Below, in pieces: positions 19,501 through 28,441 of a stretch of 64,000 nucleotides of DNA. Under the pieces are notes generated by a model. It was not told where the DNA came from. It was given only the letters and a program-made list of their open reading frames with translations, and ran no database searches. Source of the DNA: Verrucomicrobiales bacterium (GTDB taxonomy: Bacteria > Verrucomicrobiota > Verrucomicrobiia > Verrucomicrobiales > DEV007); NCBI GenBank assembly GCA_029213265.1, contig JARGNG010000007.1, positions 62,001 to 126,000 on the forward strand, read 5' to 3'. Position 1 is the first letter of the stretch; every line of letters begins with the position of its first letter. The translations under genes were made by a program, and so were the position numbers.

Positions 19501-22500
19501 CCTCGCCCTCCCCCTGGTGGACGCTCCCGTATTGAAAACCGAATGGAAAATCGAGGGGGATGAACAACATCTTCTCGTTCCCACCGGCGGCAACGTCTCT
19601 CCTCCTGCTTCCGTACTCCCGGAGACCGGTTTTTCTTTCCTCTCAGGTCGAGGCCTCGGAGAATTTGCAACTCTGGCTGCGGTTCTCCTCATCGGGCTGT
19701 GGTTCACACGCTTCAGCAAATTGACCAAGCTCCAACTCCCGGGAATGGCGATTCTTGTCCTTTGCCTCCTCGGTGCCGGAATGGCAACAATGCGCGCCGG
19801 ATCGTTTGGGCACGGGAGCCCGCCTCTCCTGATCAGCCTTCCCCTGCTCACCACGGGCGAAGAAGTGGTTCTTTCCGTCAAAAACACGCCTCTCTGGCAG
19901 CTGAGCTATTCCTGGTCAGGGCTTCTTCTTGCCCTCGCAGGAATCGGCCTTCTTCTGAAAGCCACACTTACCCGGGCAGTCCCGATTGGAAAATTCACCT
20001 GGCTCGTCGTCGGAGGAGTTCTAACTGCAGTGGGACTTCTTCTCCAGCATGATCATGGGCAGGCTTTTTATGCAATTCTATCACTCGCTATTCTTGTCCT
20101 TCTTCTCCTGACCGGAAAGGCGATTTCCCGACGGCGAAGGGAGCGAAAGGCCGATACGCTGTCCGGAGATCAGCCGGCGGCCGAAGTTTCCCTTCTCATC
20201 GGAACCCTCGCAGCTCTCTTTGCTTTCTCTCCCGCGCCTGCAAAAGCGCAGGTTCCGGAAGGATATCAATCCTTGCAAACCATTACGCAGGAATGGAAAA
20301 TTGATTCTGAAAGCGGGCAAATCCTCGGAAACGGTACCGTCTCTCTTTCCGGGGAAAGTGGGGACAGTTTTCTACTTTTGCGTGCCCCTGCCGTCCTGAC
20401 AAAATTTGAGGGAGCGGGCTTGCGGGTCAGCCGCCAGGAACTATCCGGACTCGGATTGTGCTATGTGCTGACGATCGAAGAGAAATCGGCACAGGAAGCA
20501 TCGACCGATGACCCGTTCGCGGAACTCGTCCCGGAGGCTCCATCGCCAGATATCTATAAAGCTTCCTTTTCGTTTCAAAGCAAAGTCGGCGATCTGACCA
20601 AGGGCATCCCGCTCCCGACGGGACCTGCCGCGATTCATTCGCTCAAGGCCACCTACGACAAGCCCGGTTGGGAGTTTCAGACAACCGCAGCCGTAAAGAT
20701 CATTCCGGCTCCGGAATCAAACAAGGAGTCGGGCGCCACCCTGCTGCTCTCGCCTTTGCCGACCACCACGATCCAACTGAAGCCGAAGGCTCGGGACGTC
20801 GCTTCCGAGCAGACCAGTTTCTTTGTCGAAACGGCAAACCTCTATCTTCCGAGCCCCGGAGTCGTCGACGGGAAGCACCGAATTCACATCCGTCCCGCTC
20901 AGGGCCAGGTCAAAGAGCTGCAAATCGAGGTTCCCAAGAACCTAACCGTAGGAGGAGTCACGGGGCCCATCGCAGCGTGGCAGTTTGATGCCGCAAAACG
21001 AACCCTGGCTGTTACCCTCGAACCGGTGCAATCAGCAACCTTCGATCTTCATGTCGATACGCAGCTGAGCCTCGCGCCGCTGCCGGCAGACCTGGTGATT
21101 CAGCCACTTCGTGTGGGTGGAAACGCAGGCGAAGTCGGTCTCGTCGCACTCGCCTTCGGGTCGGATGCCCAGCCGGAGAAAGTTGATTCCGACACCATGT
21201 CGGCCGTGAACCCCGGCGACTTCGACGCGAAGCTTCTCCCCAATGAATCGACCACCCTCCATCGCGTCTATCGCTACGGGAAAGAGGGCGGAGAAGTCAC
21301 CGTTCGCGTCGCGCCGGTCGCGCCGGAAGTCCGACTCACTACCAAACAGATCCTGTCGCTTGGCGAAGAACGAATCGTTCTCGGGGTCAATTTTGCCGCC
21401 GAGATTTCCCGGACAGGGTTATTTCAATTGAGCTTTCCACTTCCTCCCGGCTATGAAGTCGAATCCCTCTCCGGAGATTCACTCCACCACTGGGCGGAAC
21501 TTTCGGAGGGCGAAGCCCGCAGCATCGTGCTTCACCTGAACGGAAAGACGATCGGTACCCATACCTTCTCACTCACCTTGAGCAGCTCGACCCCTTCCGA
21601 TCTCGACGAGTGGTCGATTCCCCGCTTTGAACTGAAGGAAGCCAATCGACAGACGGGAGAACTGATCATCAAACCGACCACGGGCCTCCGCCTTCGCACC
21701 GTCAGCCGCCAGAACGCATCCGAGGTCGATCCGCGAAGCGTTGGCGGCGACGGCAAAGGCGCGTTGGCATTTCGCCTCCTGCAACAGGACTGGGATCTCG
21801 TTCTCGGTGTCGAGAAGTTGGATCCCTGGATCACCGGGAATGTCCTGCACGAAGTCACCCTGAGGGAAGGACAGTCCCGCACGACTCTGTTTTCCCGGCT
21901 GAAGGTGGAAAACGCCTCCGTTCAGAGCCTTCTCGTTCGCCTTCCGATTTCTGATCCCGATGTGATCAAGACGCTGATCGCTTCAGGAACAGCCGTCAGC
22001 GACCTCATCCGCAAGGCCGCGGATTCCGACGTCTGGGAAGTTCGGTTCAAACGACGGGTCGTGGGTGAAGTCGATATTCGAATCGAATTCGAGAGACGGG
22101 GTGATCGCGTTGATGATGTCGAATTGCTGAATCCAGCCTCTTTTCCTGATTCCCGGCAGCTTGGATACCATTTTGCCGTTCGCTCGGGAGGACGAATTGA
22201 AATTGAAGCCGGCGAACTCTCTCGCGGCTGGCAGACCATCGATTGGAATTCCGTGCCCCAGGTCTTGAGGGAATCAGGGGACCGAAATGCTCCCATTCTC
22301 ACTCTGCGCGCAGTTTCGCCCGAGGAACCGCTCTCCCTCGCTGCAGTGCGGCATTCCCTCGCGGAAGCCCTGAAACTCCGCGTCGCGCAAGGCCAGTTGA
22401 CTACCGTCCTTTCCCCGCTGGGAGAAGAACTCACCGCCGTGGACCTTACCATGCAGGTGGTTCAGCGAAGTAGTCTCACGGTAGGCCTTCCCGCAGCCAG

Positions 22501-23452
22501 TGAGCTGTTCAGCGTCTTTGTAAACGGAGAGAGCGTTCATTCCGTTCGCGATGGTGCAACCTGGCAGTTCTACATCTTGCCGGGAACGGATGACCACACC
22601 GCTTCGGTTCGTTTTGTTTACTCCACCACCGGTCAGTCCATCAAAAAAATTGAGCTGGCCAGCCCTCAACTCAATGTTCCGCTGGAAAATATCACCTGGA
22701 ACGTAATTGCACCGCAGGGATTTCGATTGATTGACCAGAAGGGAGACCTCGAACTGAAACAGCGGGAGTACAAACAACAGTTCAACCGGGCCAGCTACCT
22801 TTCGATTGCGGAGGGAAAGAAAAAGGAACAGGCAAATCAGGCGGCAGAGCTTTTGCAGGAAGCAAACGATCTCCTCCAGGCGGGAGAACAGGACAAAGCA
22901 GCCTGGGCCTTCAACAATGTTGCGAACCGGGTTTCCCTGGATGCTGCGTCCAATGAAGACGCCCGGGTGCAATTAGAGAACCTGCAGACCCAGCAGGCGG
23001 TGGTCGGGTTGAACACCCGGAGGCAGCGCATCCTTCTCGACAATTCCCGCGAGCAAATTGGGCACGGCAACGTCGCTCAGATGGAGGCGGGAATTGCTGG
23101 AAATCCAATCCTACAAAACGGGGAGCTCAAATTTCGCCCCCAGGAGTTGAGTCAACTGCTTCAGGGCAACACGACCGAGGACAATGCCGCCCTCCAGCGG
23201 ATGGCTGCCCGGCTTGTGCAGCACCAGAGAGCCACGATTCCTGCTCCCCGGGCCATATCGATCACTCTCCCGGAGGAAGGAACCGCCTACACCTTCCATC
23301 GAACCGTCCAGGTGAGTGAAAATGCACCTCTCCAACTCGGATTGTCCTTTGGACGAATTCAGGAAGCATCGGCAGGACGGGGTTTCCTTCTCCTGCTTCT
23401 ACTCGCGCTCCTCGCCGGAGCATTTGCGAAGTGTCGCAAAGTGACCTCCTGA
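16535..23452 (+). CDS. Giant membrane protein with two ectodomains (about 2305 residues), function unknown
   Basis: ATG 16535 starts a clean signal peptide (MKNLILLFLLLSGLPVFSQ); the frame is open from 16475. Ectodomain 1 (about 20-1035) looks beta-rich. Six hydrophobic segments follow between about 1038 and 1239, for example TLAAVLLIGLWF, LVLCLLGAG and LSLAILVLLLLTG. The last one, LLIGTLAALFAFSPAPAKAQ, reads like an internal signal peptide with an AKA cleavage-type end. Ectodomain 2 (about 1240-2280) is again beta-rich, with a helical, Gln-rich part near 2087-2170. A C-terminal helix (FLLLLLLALLAGAF) ends in KCRKVTS. The predicted topology is out, six spans, out, one span, basic tail in. I recognise no named family. 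It probably belongs with the sigma and anti-sigma/vWA genes, 239 bp downstream of them. Confidence 0.85.
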   Translation: MKNLILLFLLLSGLPVFSQEAKDQATVETSIGNDGAGKIIVEARGTLPELKVFYSSEVQSKVTISQTKVVYEVDAKVRILQGDARTISYHTQGLAEVTAVTGKSVAEWAVRWDEKKRRFIDIRLKESEKPLVDHTFQIQMQQEIASLPAAPLITNLSPAPDHSTGFHEVLTLHYANGVEGRVKEAANFYPVQSDESSPNQFQTAKGGRFVVQLNRSGSSPAPVELRRFDLSGELSGDGKSISFQLRGTARVSKPGAELRILSGTAAVVEPIVGRDFSLQLRQAKNGPYYVLQFTRPGDWPVDLRFVSPVTPDKGWSRIHFDLATGAVAPFALTGVGEAVEIRPDSSLLPKVNEDGLSGFLPANGSCHLAWREKRTVGQGKLFFSTSAQVETTVGAGLLQQSHQIDYKILQGKLDRLALTMEGPGEVLDVVGTNVVGWEVSGDSPRKLEVKLSQTITKTAQLTIQTRLALDAFPVRTAGIQLTPVGTVRHSGHIRLSNRGSVRLEPVSLEGLTQLSPDQFPGGKLEARQVFVYRFPSADRRFEVSADRIQPEVNISQRVLYQLAESDRIISADLELDIREAPIREWNLLVPSDYSVVSVTGAGVSDSVSATEEENGMRNVKVIFGSDLSGRQLLSIQLEKNETAEAGGWILPRLEFPGAESVRGDIGIVGAPGFRINVGANELLTEKPLSYFPKPVPNLQQAFRIREPGWSATMQIELLEKSVQADVFHLYSLSEGTAFGSVLINYFVTGAPVSELKIVVPEGMGNVAAEGKDIRTFRHVDEILSVSLHQPLIGPYTLLITFEEELPAAGGTLAAGRVTPLEVQGERGFLQVVSSMQVQTGVSSISEDLLALDALELPAEFRLLSSAPSLGSWQYTERPFELAIDVNWFEPGTTMTQVVEFSEINSRVSPDGELVTDVIYYVKSRGRRALKLHLPDAVRLWAVTVNGNTVSARQSGEATLIPLPGGTDPNIPVEVELRLGRPAMEGSDPLLALPLVDAPVLKTEWKIEGDEQHLLVPTGGNVSPPASVLPETGFSFLSGRGLGEFATLAAVLLIGLWFTRFSKLTKLQLPGMAILVLCLLGAGMATMRAGSFGHGSPPLLISLPLLTTGEEVVLSVKNTPLWQLSYSWSGLLLALAGIGLLLKATLTRAVPIGKFTWLVVGGVLTAVGLLLQHDHGQAFYAILSLAILVLLLLTGKAISRRRRERKADTLSGDQPAAEVSLLIGTLAALFAFSPAPAKAQVPEGYQSLQTITQEWKIDSESGQILGNGTVSLSGESGDSFLLLRAPAVLTKFEGAGLRVSRQELSGLGLCYVLTIEEKSAQEASTDDPFAELVPEAPSPDIYKASFSFQSKVGDLTKGIPLPTGPAAIHSLKATYDKPGWEFQTTAAVKIIPAPESNKESGATLLLSPLPTTTIQLKPKARDVASEQTSFFVETANLYLPSPGVVDGKHRIHIRPAQGQVKELQIEVPKNLTVGGVTGPIAAWQFDAAKRTLAVTLEPVQSATFDLHVDTQLSLAPLPADLVIQPLRVGGNAGEVGLVALAFGSDAQPEKVDSDTMSAVNPGDFDAKLLPNESTTLHRVYRYGKEGGEVTVRVAPVAPEVRLTTKQILSLGEERIVLGVNFAAEISRTGLFQLSFPLPPGYEVESLSGDSLHHWAELSEGEARSIVLHLNGKTIGTHTFSLTLSSSTPSDLDEWSIPRFELKEANRQTGELIIKPTTGLRLRTVSRQNASEVDPRSVGGDGKGALAFRLLQQDWDLVLGVEKLDPWITGNVLHEVTLREGQSRTTLFSRLKVENASVQSLLVRLPISDPDVIKTLIASGTAVSDLIRKAADSDVWEVRFKRRVVGEVDIRIEFERRGDRVDDVELLNPASFPDSRQLGYHFAVRSGGRIEIEAGELSRGWQTIDWNSVPQVLRESGDRNAPILTLRAVSPEEPLSLAAVRHSLAEALKLRVAQGQLTTVLSPLGEELTAVDLTMQVVQRSSLTVGLPAASELFSVFVNGESVHSVRDGATWQFYILPGTDDHTASVRFVYSTTGQSIKKIELASPQLNVPLENITWNVIAPQGFRLIDQKGDLELKQREYKQQFNRASYLSIAEGKKKEQANQAAELLQEANDLLQAGEQDKAAWAFNNVANRVSLDAASNEDARVQLENLQTQQAVVGLNTRRQRILLDNSREQIGHGNVAQMEAGIAGNPILQNGELKFRPQELSQLLQGNTTEDNAALQRMAARLVQHQRATIPAPRAISITLPEEGTAYTFHRTVQVSENAPLQLGLSFGRIQEASAGRGFLLLLLLALLAGAFAKCRKVTS

Positions 23453-23475
23453 CTTTCGATCCTCCCCCGTCAAAG

Positions 23476-23500
23476 GTAGCTGCGCTCGCAAAAGCGCAGC
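23476..23500. repeat. REP-like palindrome, copy 3
   Basis: GTA followed by GCTGCGCT-CGCAAA-AGCGCAGC, a perfect 8-bp stem, 24 bp after the giant gene's stop. Same family as the copies upstream of that gene. Confidence 0.65.
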
Positions 23501-23531
23501 CATATCCCCGGAAAAGCCCTCGTCATAAGTT

Positions 23532-23555
23532 TAGCCGCACTCGCGAGAGCGTGGC
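23532..23555. repeat. REP-like palindrome, copy 4, possible terminator of the giant gene
   Basis: GCCGCACTC-GCGA-GAGCGTGGC, eight of nine positions pair (one a G-U), followed by CTTCTTTTTCC. The T-rich tail would suit a terminator for the plus-strand operon. It also matches the REP-like family. Confidence 0.6.
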
Positions 23556-23576
23556 CTTCTTTTTCCTGCCAACGAA

Positions 23577-23610
23577 GAAAGCCGCCTCCCCTTGCGGAGA
23601 GACGGCTTTC
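23577..23610. terminator. Bidirectional-type hairpin between the giant gene and the OMP gene
   Basis: Arms GAAAGCCGCCTC (23577-23588) and GAGACGGCTTTC (23599-23610) pair with one mismatch over 12 positions around a 10-nt loop. It lies 34 bp beyond the stop of the minus-strand barrel gene, as expected for that gene's terminator, though the T-run on that side is short. Confidence 0.65.
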
Positions 23611-23644
23611 GAAAACAGGTGTAAAAAACTGTTTGTTGCGATTC

Positions 23645-24466
23645 TTAGAAAGAAACGCTCAGGGAGATACCTCCGTGAAGGATGTCAGTCCCACCACCGG
23701 GAACGATGGATACGCCGTCTGCAAGCCAAGAATCAGGAGCACCTGTGTAGCTGACGTAAGGAACGAGCGTCGCGCGGCAGTTAAGCTCGATAGGAAGAGC
23801 AGCCGTTACGTAGTAGTGGTTCCATCCAGCAGAACGCCCACCGGACTGCACAAGCTGAAGGTTGCTCCAGTAGTTGTCGCTGTATCCAACTCCAGCGGAG
23901 AGAACAAGGTCAAATCCACCGAGAGCGACAGACTTCTCAAGACCAAAGTCATAGAACCAGGCACCGTTGTCATTGTTTCCACGATTCCAGGAGTTAGGAT
24001 AGTTGCCGTTGAAAAGCATGTTTGCTTTGAAAACGGCAAGACCAAGATCACGGGAAACGTGAAGGCCAATCTCTCCAGCACTGCCGACTCCAGCAAGCTC
24101 AGGGAAGAAATGCTGCGTGTAGCTGATCGAAGTGTCGAAACCGGCAAAGCTGCCGATATCACCGCGAAGGTAAAGCTCAAGGTGGTCAACACCGGGAGCG
24201 CCACCAATGACGTTTTTGTAGGTGGCACCGAAAGTGAGAGGGATCACGGAATCGAATCCGTAGTTCACATCAGTTACGACGGAATCGCGACCAAAACGAA
24301 CACCGTGGTAGACGTAGTCGGTATGATATCCAACGCTGATGTTGCCGCCGATGTCGAGGCATTCCTCGATAGGCGCCTTGGCAGGAACGGGAGCCTTGCC
24401 CCAGTCGCCTGCGTGAACTCCGAGCGTAAGCACGGAGATAGCTGTGATTAGAAGTGTCTTTTTCAT
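23645..24466 (-). CDS. Outer-membrane beta-barrel protein (porin-like)
   Basis: 273 residues: a signal peptide (MKKTLLITAISVLTLGVHA), then alternating aromatic/polar strands such as ISVGYHTDYVYHGVRFGRDS, LTFGATYKN, VDHLELYLRGD and YYVTAALPIEL. The sequence ends in a terminal phenylalanine strand (HGGISLSVSF), the usual signal for BAM assembly. The YHGVRFG-type N-terminal strand recalls TorF-like putative porins. It is monocistronic, with a terminator 34 bp downstream and a 7-bp inverted repeat in the leader. Function beyond a barrel is not readable. A 272-codon open frame on the opposite strand is a shadow of this gene. Confidence 0.85.
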   Translation of the reverse strand: MKKTLLITAISVLTLGVHAGDWGKAPVPAKAPIEECLDIGGNISVGYHTDYVYHGVRFGRDSVVTDVNYGFDSVIPLTFGATYKNVIGGAPGVDHLELYLRGDIGSFAGFDTSISYTQHFFPELAGVGSAGEIGLHVSRDLGLAVFKANMLFNGNYPNSWNRGNNDNGAWFYDFGLEKSVALGGFDLVLSAGVGYSDNYWSNLQLVQSGGRSAGWNHYYVTAALPIELNCRATLVPYVSYTGAPDSWLADGVSIVPGGGTDILHGGISLSVSF

Positions 24467-24491
24467 TGAGTCCCTTGGTTGGGTAATCCCC

Positions 24492-24511
24492 TCAGAACGA
24501 GATTGTTCTGA
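24492..24511. repeat. 7-bp inverted repeat in the leader of the barrel gene
   Basis: TCAGAAC-GAGATT-GTTCTGA, a perfect 7-bp stem with a 6-nt loop, 25 bp upstream of the minus-strand ATG at 24466. A TTGACA-like hexamer lies farther upstream on that strand (near 24536), but no good -10 could be matched. It could be an operator or an mRNA 5' stem. Confidence 0.45.
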
Positions 24512-24691
24512 ACGAATTGCCCTGATACTGTCAAAAATCGACGCGTGCGCAACCGAAACTTTTCATATTTTCGCACAGGGAGATATTTGAGCGCAGAAAG
24601 GCAATCGTTGCACACTTTTACCACAAGAATTGAGCAGTCCTACTGATTCAATTCCTCCCGAATATCGGCGTCGCGTTCAATCTTTTCTTAG

Positions 24692-25142
24692 TCACTGGCA
24701 ACACGGCCCGCGGCTGAATTGATCCGATTCATCAATTCCCAAATCGTGGTATAAGATTCGGGACGATTGTTTTCCCATTTCCTCATCAAGCCCGGAGAAA
24801 TCGACCAGGGAATCAACGCAATCTACGGTCATGGGATCCAACATCGGTCGAATCCGCCGCAGACTCGACAGGGATTTCGCATACTTGTCATCTGCGAAGG
24901 GGCTCTCCTGAGGATCGAAATCATCCGACTGAATCAAGCGGATGAGCGGATGAGCGGATGAGCGGTTCGGCTGCAATATCGATCTGGATGAGAGACCTGC
25001 GAAGCGAAAGCTGAGCAGTTACAGTCCCGGCCAATAGCAGATTCTTCGCTGATAAATGATTGGGAGCGAGCTCGATTACTTTTTTCAACCTTTCGATGAC
25101 GTGTGGGTTTTTGAAAAACAGCAGTATGGTACCTGTAAGCAC
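24692..25142 (-). pseudogene. Decayed C-terminal fragment of a TPR-like protein, frame broken at an 8-bp tandem repeat
   Basis: Two minus-strand frames join across the repeat at 24938-24967. The first (from 25142) reads VIERLKKVIELAPNHLSAKN, a TPR-like helix pair, then LSLRRSLIQIDIAAEPLIR before running into repeat-encoded residues and a stop. The second continues with LIRLIQSDDFDPQESPF and an acidic helical tail to a stop at 24692. Repeat units are 8 bp, so adding or losing one shifts the frame, and the joined sequence reads as one protein end. The upstream part of the gene is missing or unreadable. The parent family was not identified. Confidence 0.45.
24938..24967. repeat. 8-bp tandem repeat (GCGGATGA, three full units plus a partial)
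   Basis: GCGGATGA repeats at 24938, 24946 and 24954, followed by GCGGTT. It lies inside the decayed TPR-like fragment and marks the point where the frame changes. Confidence 0.8.
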
Positions 25143-25332
25143 TCGATTACGCGGGAAATCTGGTCAATCCGGGCCAAAGCCGACCAGTCCGCGAAGACGC
25201 AGCCCTGCCTTACGTAGCTTCCTTTCACTCGGCTGTGACAAGGGCAAGTAAGGGCCGAACGAATCCAGAACCCACTTCCGCGATCTCCTTGACGAGGTGT
25301 CCCTTTTCGCGCATGCTCCGTATCGTTACTAA

Positions 25333-25418
25333 GACGGGGGAGCGCAACAACGCCGCTGAGATTGCCAAACGGCAAGACCCTTCGAACCTGACGCAGGTAA
25401 TGCTGCCGCAGGGAGTCC
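25333..25418 (+). promoter_or_regulatory. TPP riboswitch (THI element) upstream of thiC
   Basis: The conserved THI-box parts are present in order: GACGGGGGAGC at the 5' side, GCTGAGAT (25355-25362), ACCCTTCGAACCTGA (25377-25391) and GGTAATGCTGCCGCAGGGAG (25396-25415). The CTGAGA motif, the GAACCTGA motif and the closing GGGA strand match the TPP-sensing fold. It ends about 110 nt before the thiC ATG. Ligand binding is expected to repress thiC when thiamine pyrophosphate is plentiful. I could not identify an expression-platform hairpin with certainty. Confidence 0.92.
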
Positions 25419-25458
25419 CTATGAAACTCTTCCAAATTTACCATCACCGCCCGATTGA

Positions 25459-27713
<2,255 letters not shown>

Positions 27714-27796
27714 AGCTGCAAGTCTCTCCCAAGTGGGAACCAATTACTTCGCATTTTTTGGAAAAAGCTGCGCGGAATTAGAGCCCCGATACGACC

Positions 27797-28441
27797 TCAG
27801 TGCTTCCCTGCGTCGGTTCCTCTCTCCAGCAACGCGGCAATGAACACTGCGATGTAGAGAACCCCGCTCAACCCATTCAGGATGGCTATGAGCCTTGCCA
27901 GCGACGTTGTCGGGACAAAGTCCCCGTACCCAACTCCAGTGAGCGTAATGAAACTGTAATACAAAAGCTCAGTGGGAGTAGCGGCCTCCCCGGTTGAGGC
28001 ATGCGCAAACGCATCCGGATGAAGCATCCTCGCCCAGGCGGACTGAGACATCCAGAAAATCCCGAGGAGCAGATATCCGGCAATCCCTCCCAATATCCTG
28101 TCCCCTTTCGAAACTCCCGGATTGAAGAAGCAATGATTCACGACGGCACGAAAAAGGAGGGCAAAGGAGAATGCGAAAGCAGAAACCGAAACCACTTCGC
28201 ATAGGGGAACCCCTGCTCCGAAATTACCAAATCCAACCCCAACCAGCCCTATCAAGAGAAAACTGCTCAGCCATTTGCGGCTGTTGATAAGGGAATATCC
28301 GCCCGCGCCCAGAATGAGCAGGTAGAGCCAGACCGGCCAGACGGCATCTTCCCGGATTTCATCCCAGACGACCGTAGAAGCCAGTAGAAGGATCTCCCCT
28401 ACCAGAAGAATGCGCGACTGATACCGGTTTCCTTTGTTCAC
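27797..28441 (-). CDS. Two-pore-helix potassium-channel-like protein (Ion_trans_2)
   Basis: 214 residues. It starts at a GTG (28439-28441) that overlaps the TGA of the RND gene in a GTGA junction, so translation is probably coupled. Several hydrophobic helices come first, then a pore region with the K+ selectivity filter TLTGVGYGDFVP (filter around residues 166-172), and a last helix LSGVLYIAVFIAALLERG. No cytosolic RCK/TrkA domain is present. The family conducts K+ across the inner membrane. Coupling to an efflux pump gene is unusual; it may balance charge or share induction with the pump, which is inference. Confidence 0.85.
   Translation of the reverse strand: MNKGNRYQSRILLVGEILLLASTVVWDEIREDAVWPVWLYLLILGAGGYSLINSRKWLSSFLLIGLVGVGFGNFGAGVPLCEVVSVSAFAFSFALLFRAVVNHCFFNPGVSKGDRILGGIAGYLLLGIFWMSQSAWARMLHPDAFAHASTGEAATPTELLYYSFITLTGVGYGDFVPTTSLARLIAILNGLSGVLYIAVFIAALLERGTDAGKH

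Larger units (their letters stand above)
24512..25332. other. Long stretch without an intact gene
   Basis: Apart from the decayed TPR-like fragment (24692-25142) and its 8-bp tandem repeat, I see no gene, RNA or mobile element. Around 25150-25250 a minus-strand frame reads SALARIDQISRVIE, which may be more of the same decayed gene but is too weak to call. Confidence 0.5.

Noticed and set aside
23633-24451. 272-codon open frame on the plus strand opposite the barrel gene
   Set aside because: It is the antisense of a gene with a signal peptide, strand pattern and terminal Phe; its residues show no domain-like order.
24938-24967. CRISPR-like array
   Set aside because: Units are 8 bp with no spacers; it is a simple tandem repeat.
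25085-25447. Minus-strand ORF across the thiC leader
   Set aside because: It is the complement of the TPP riboswitch; no family-like residues apart from a short possible relic near 25150-25250.
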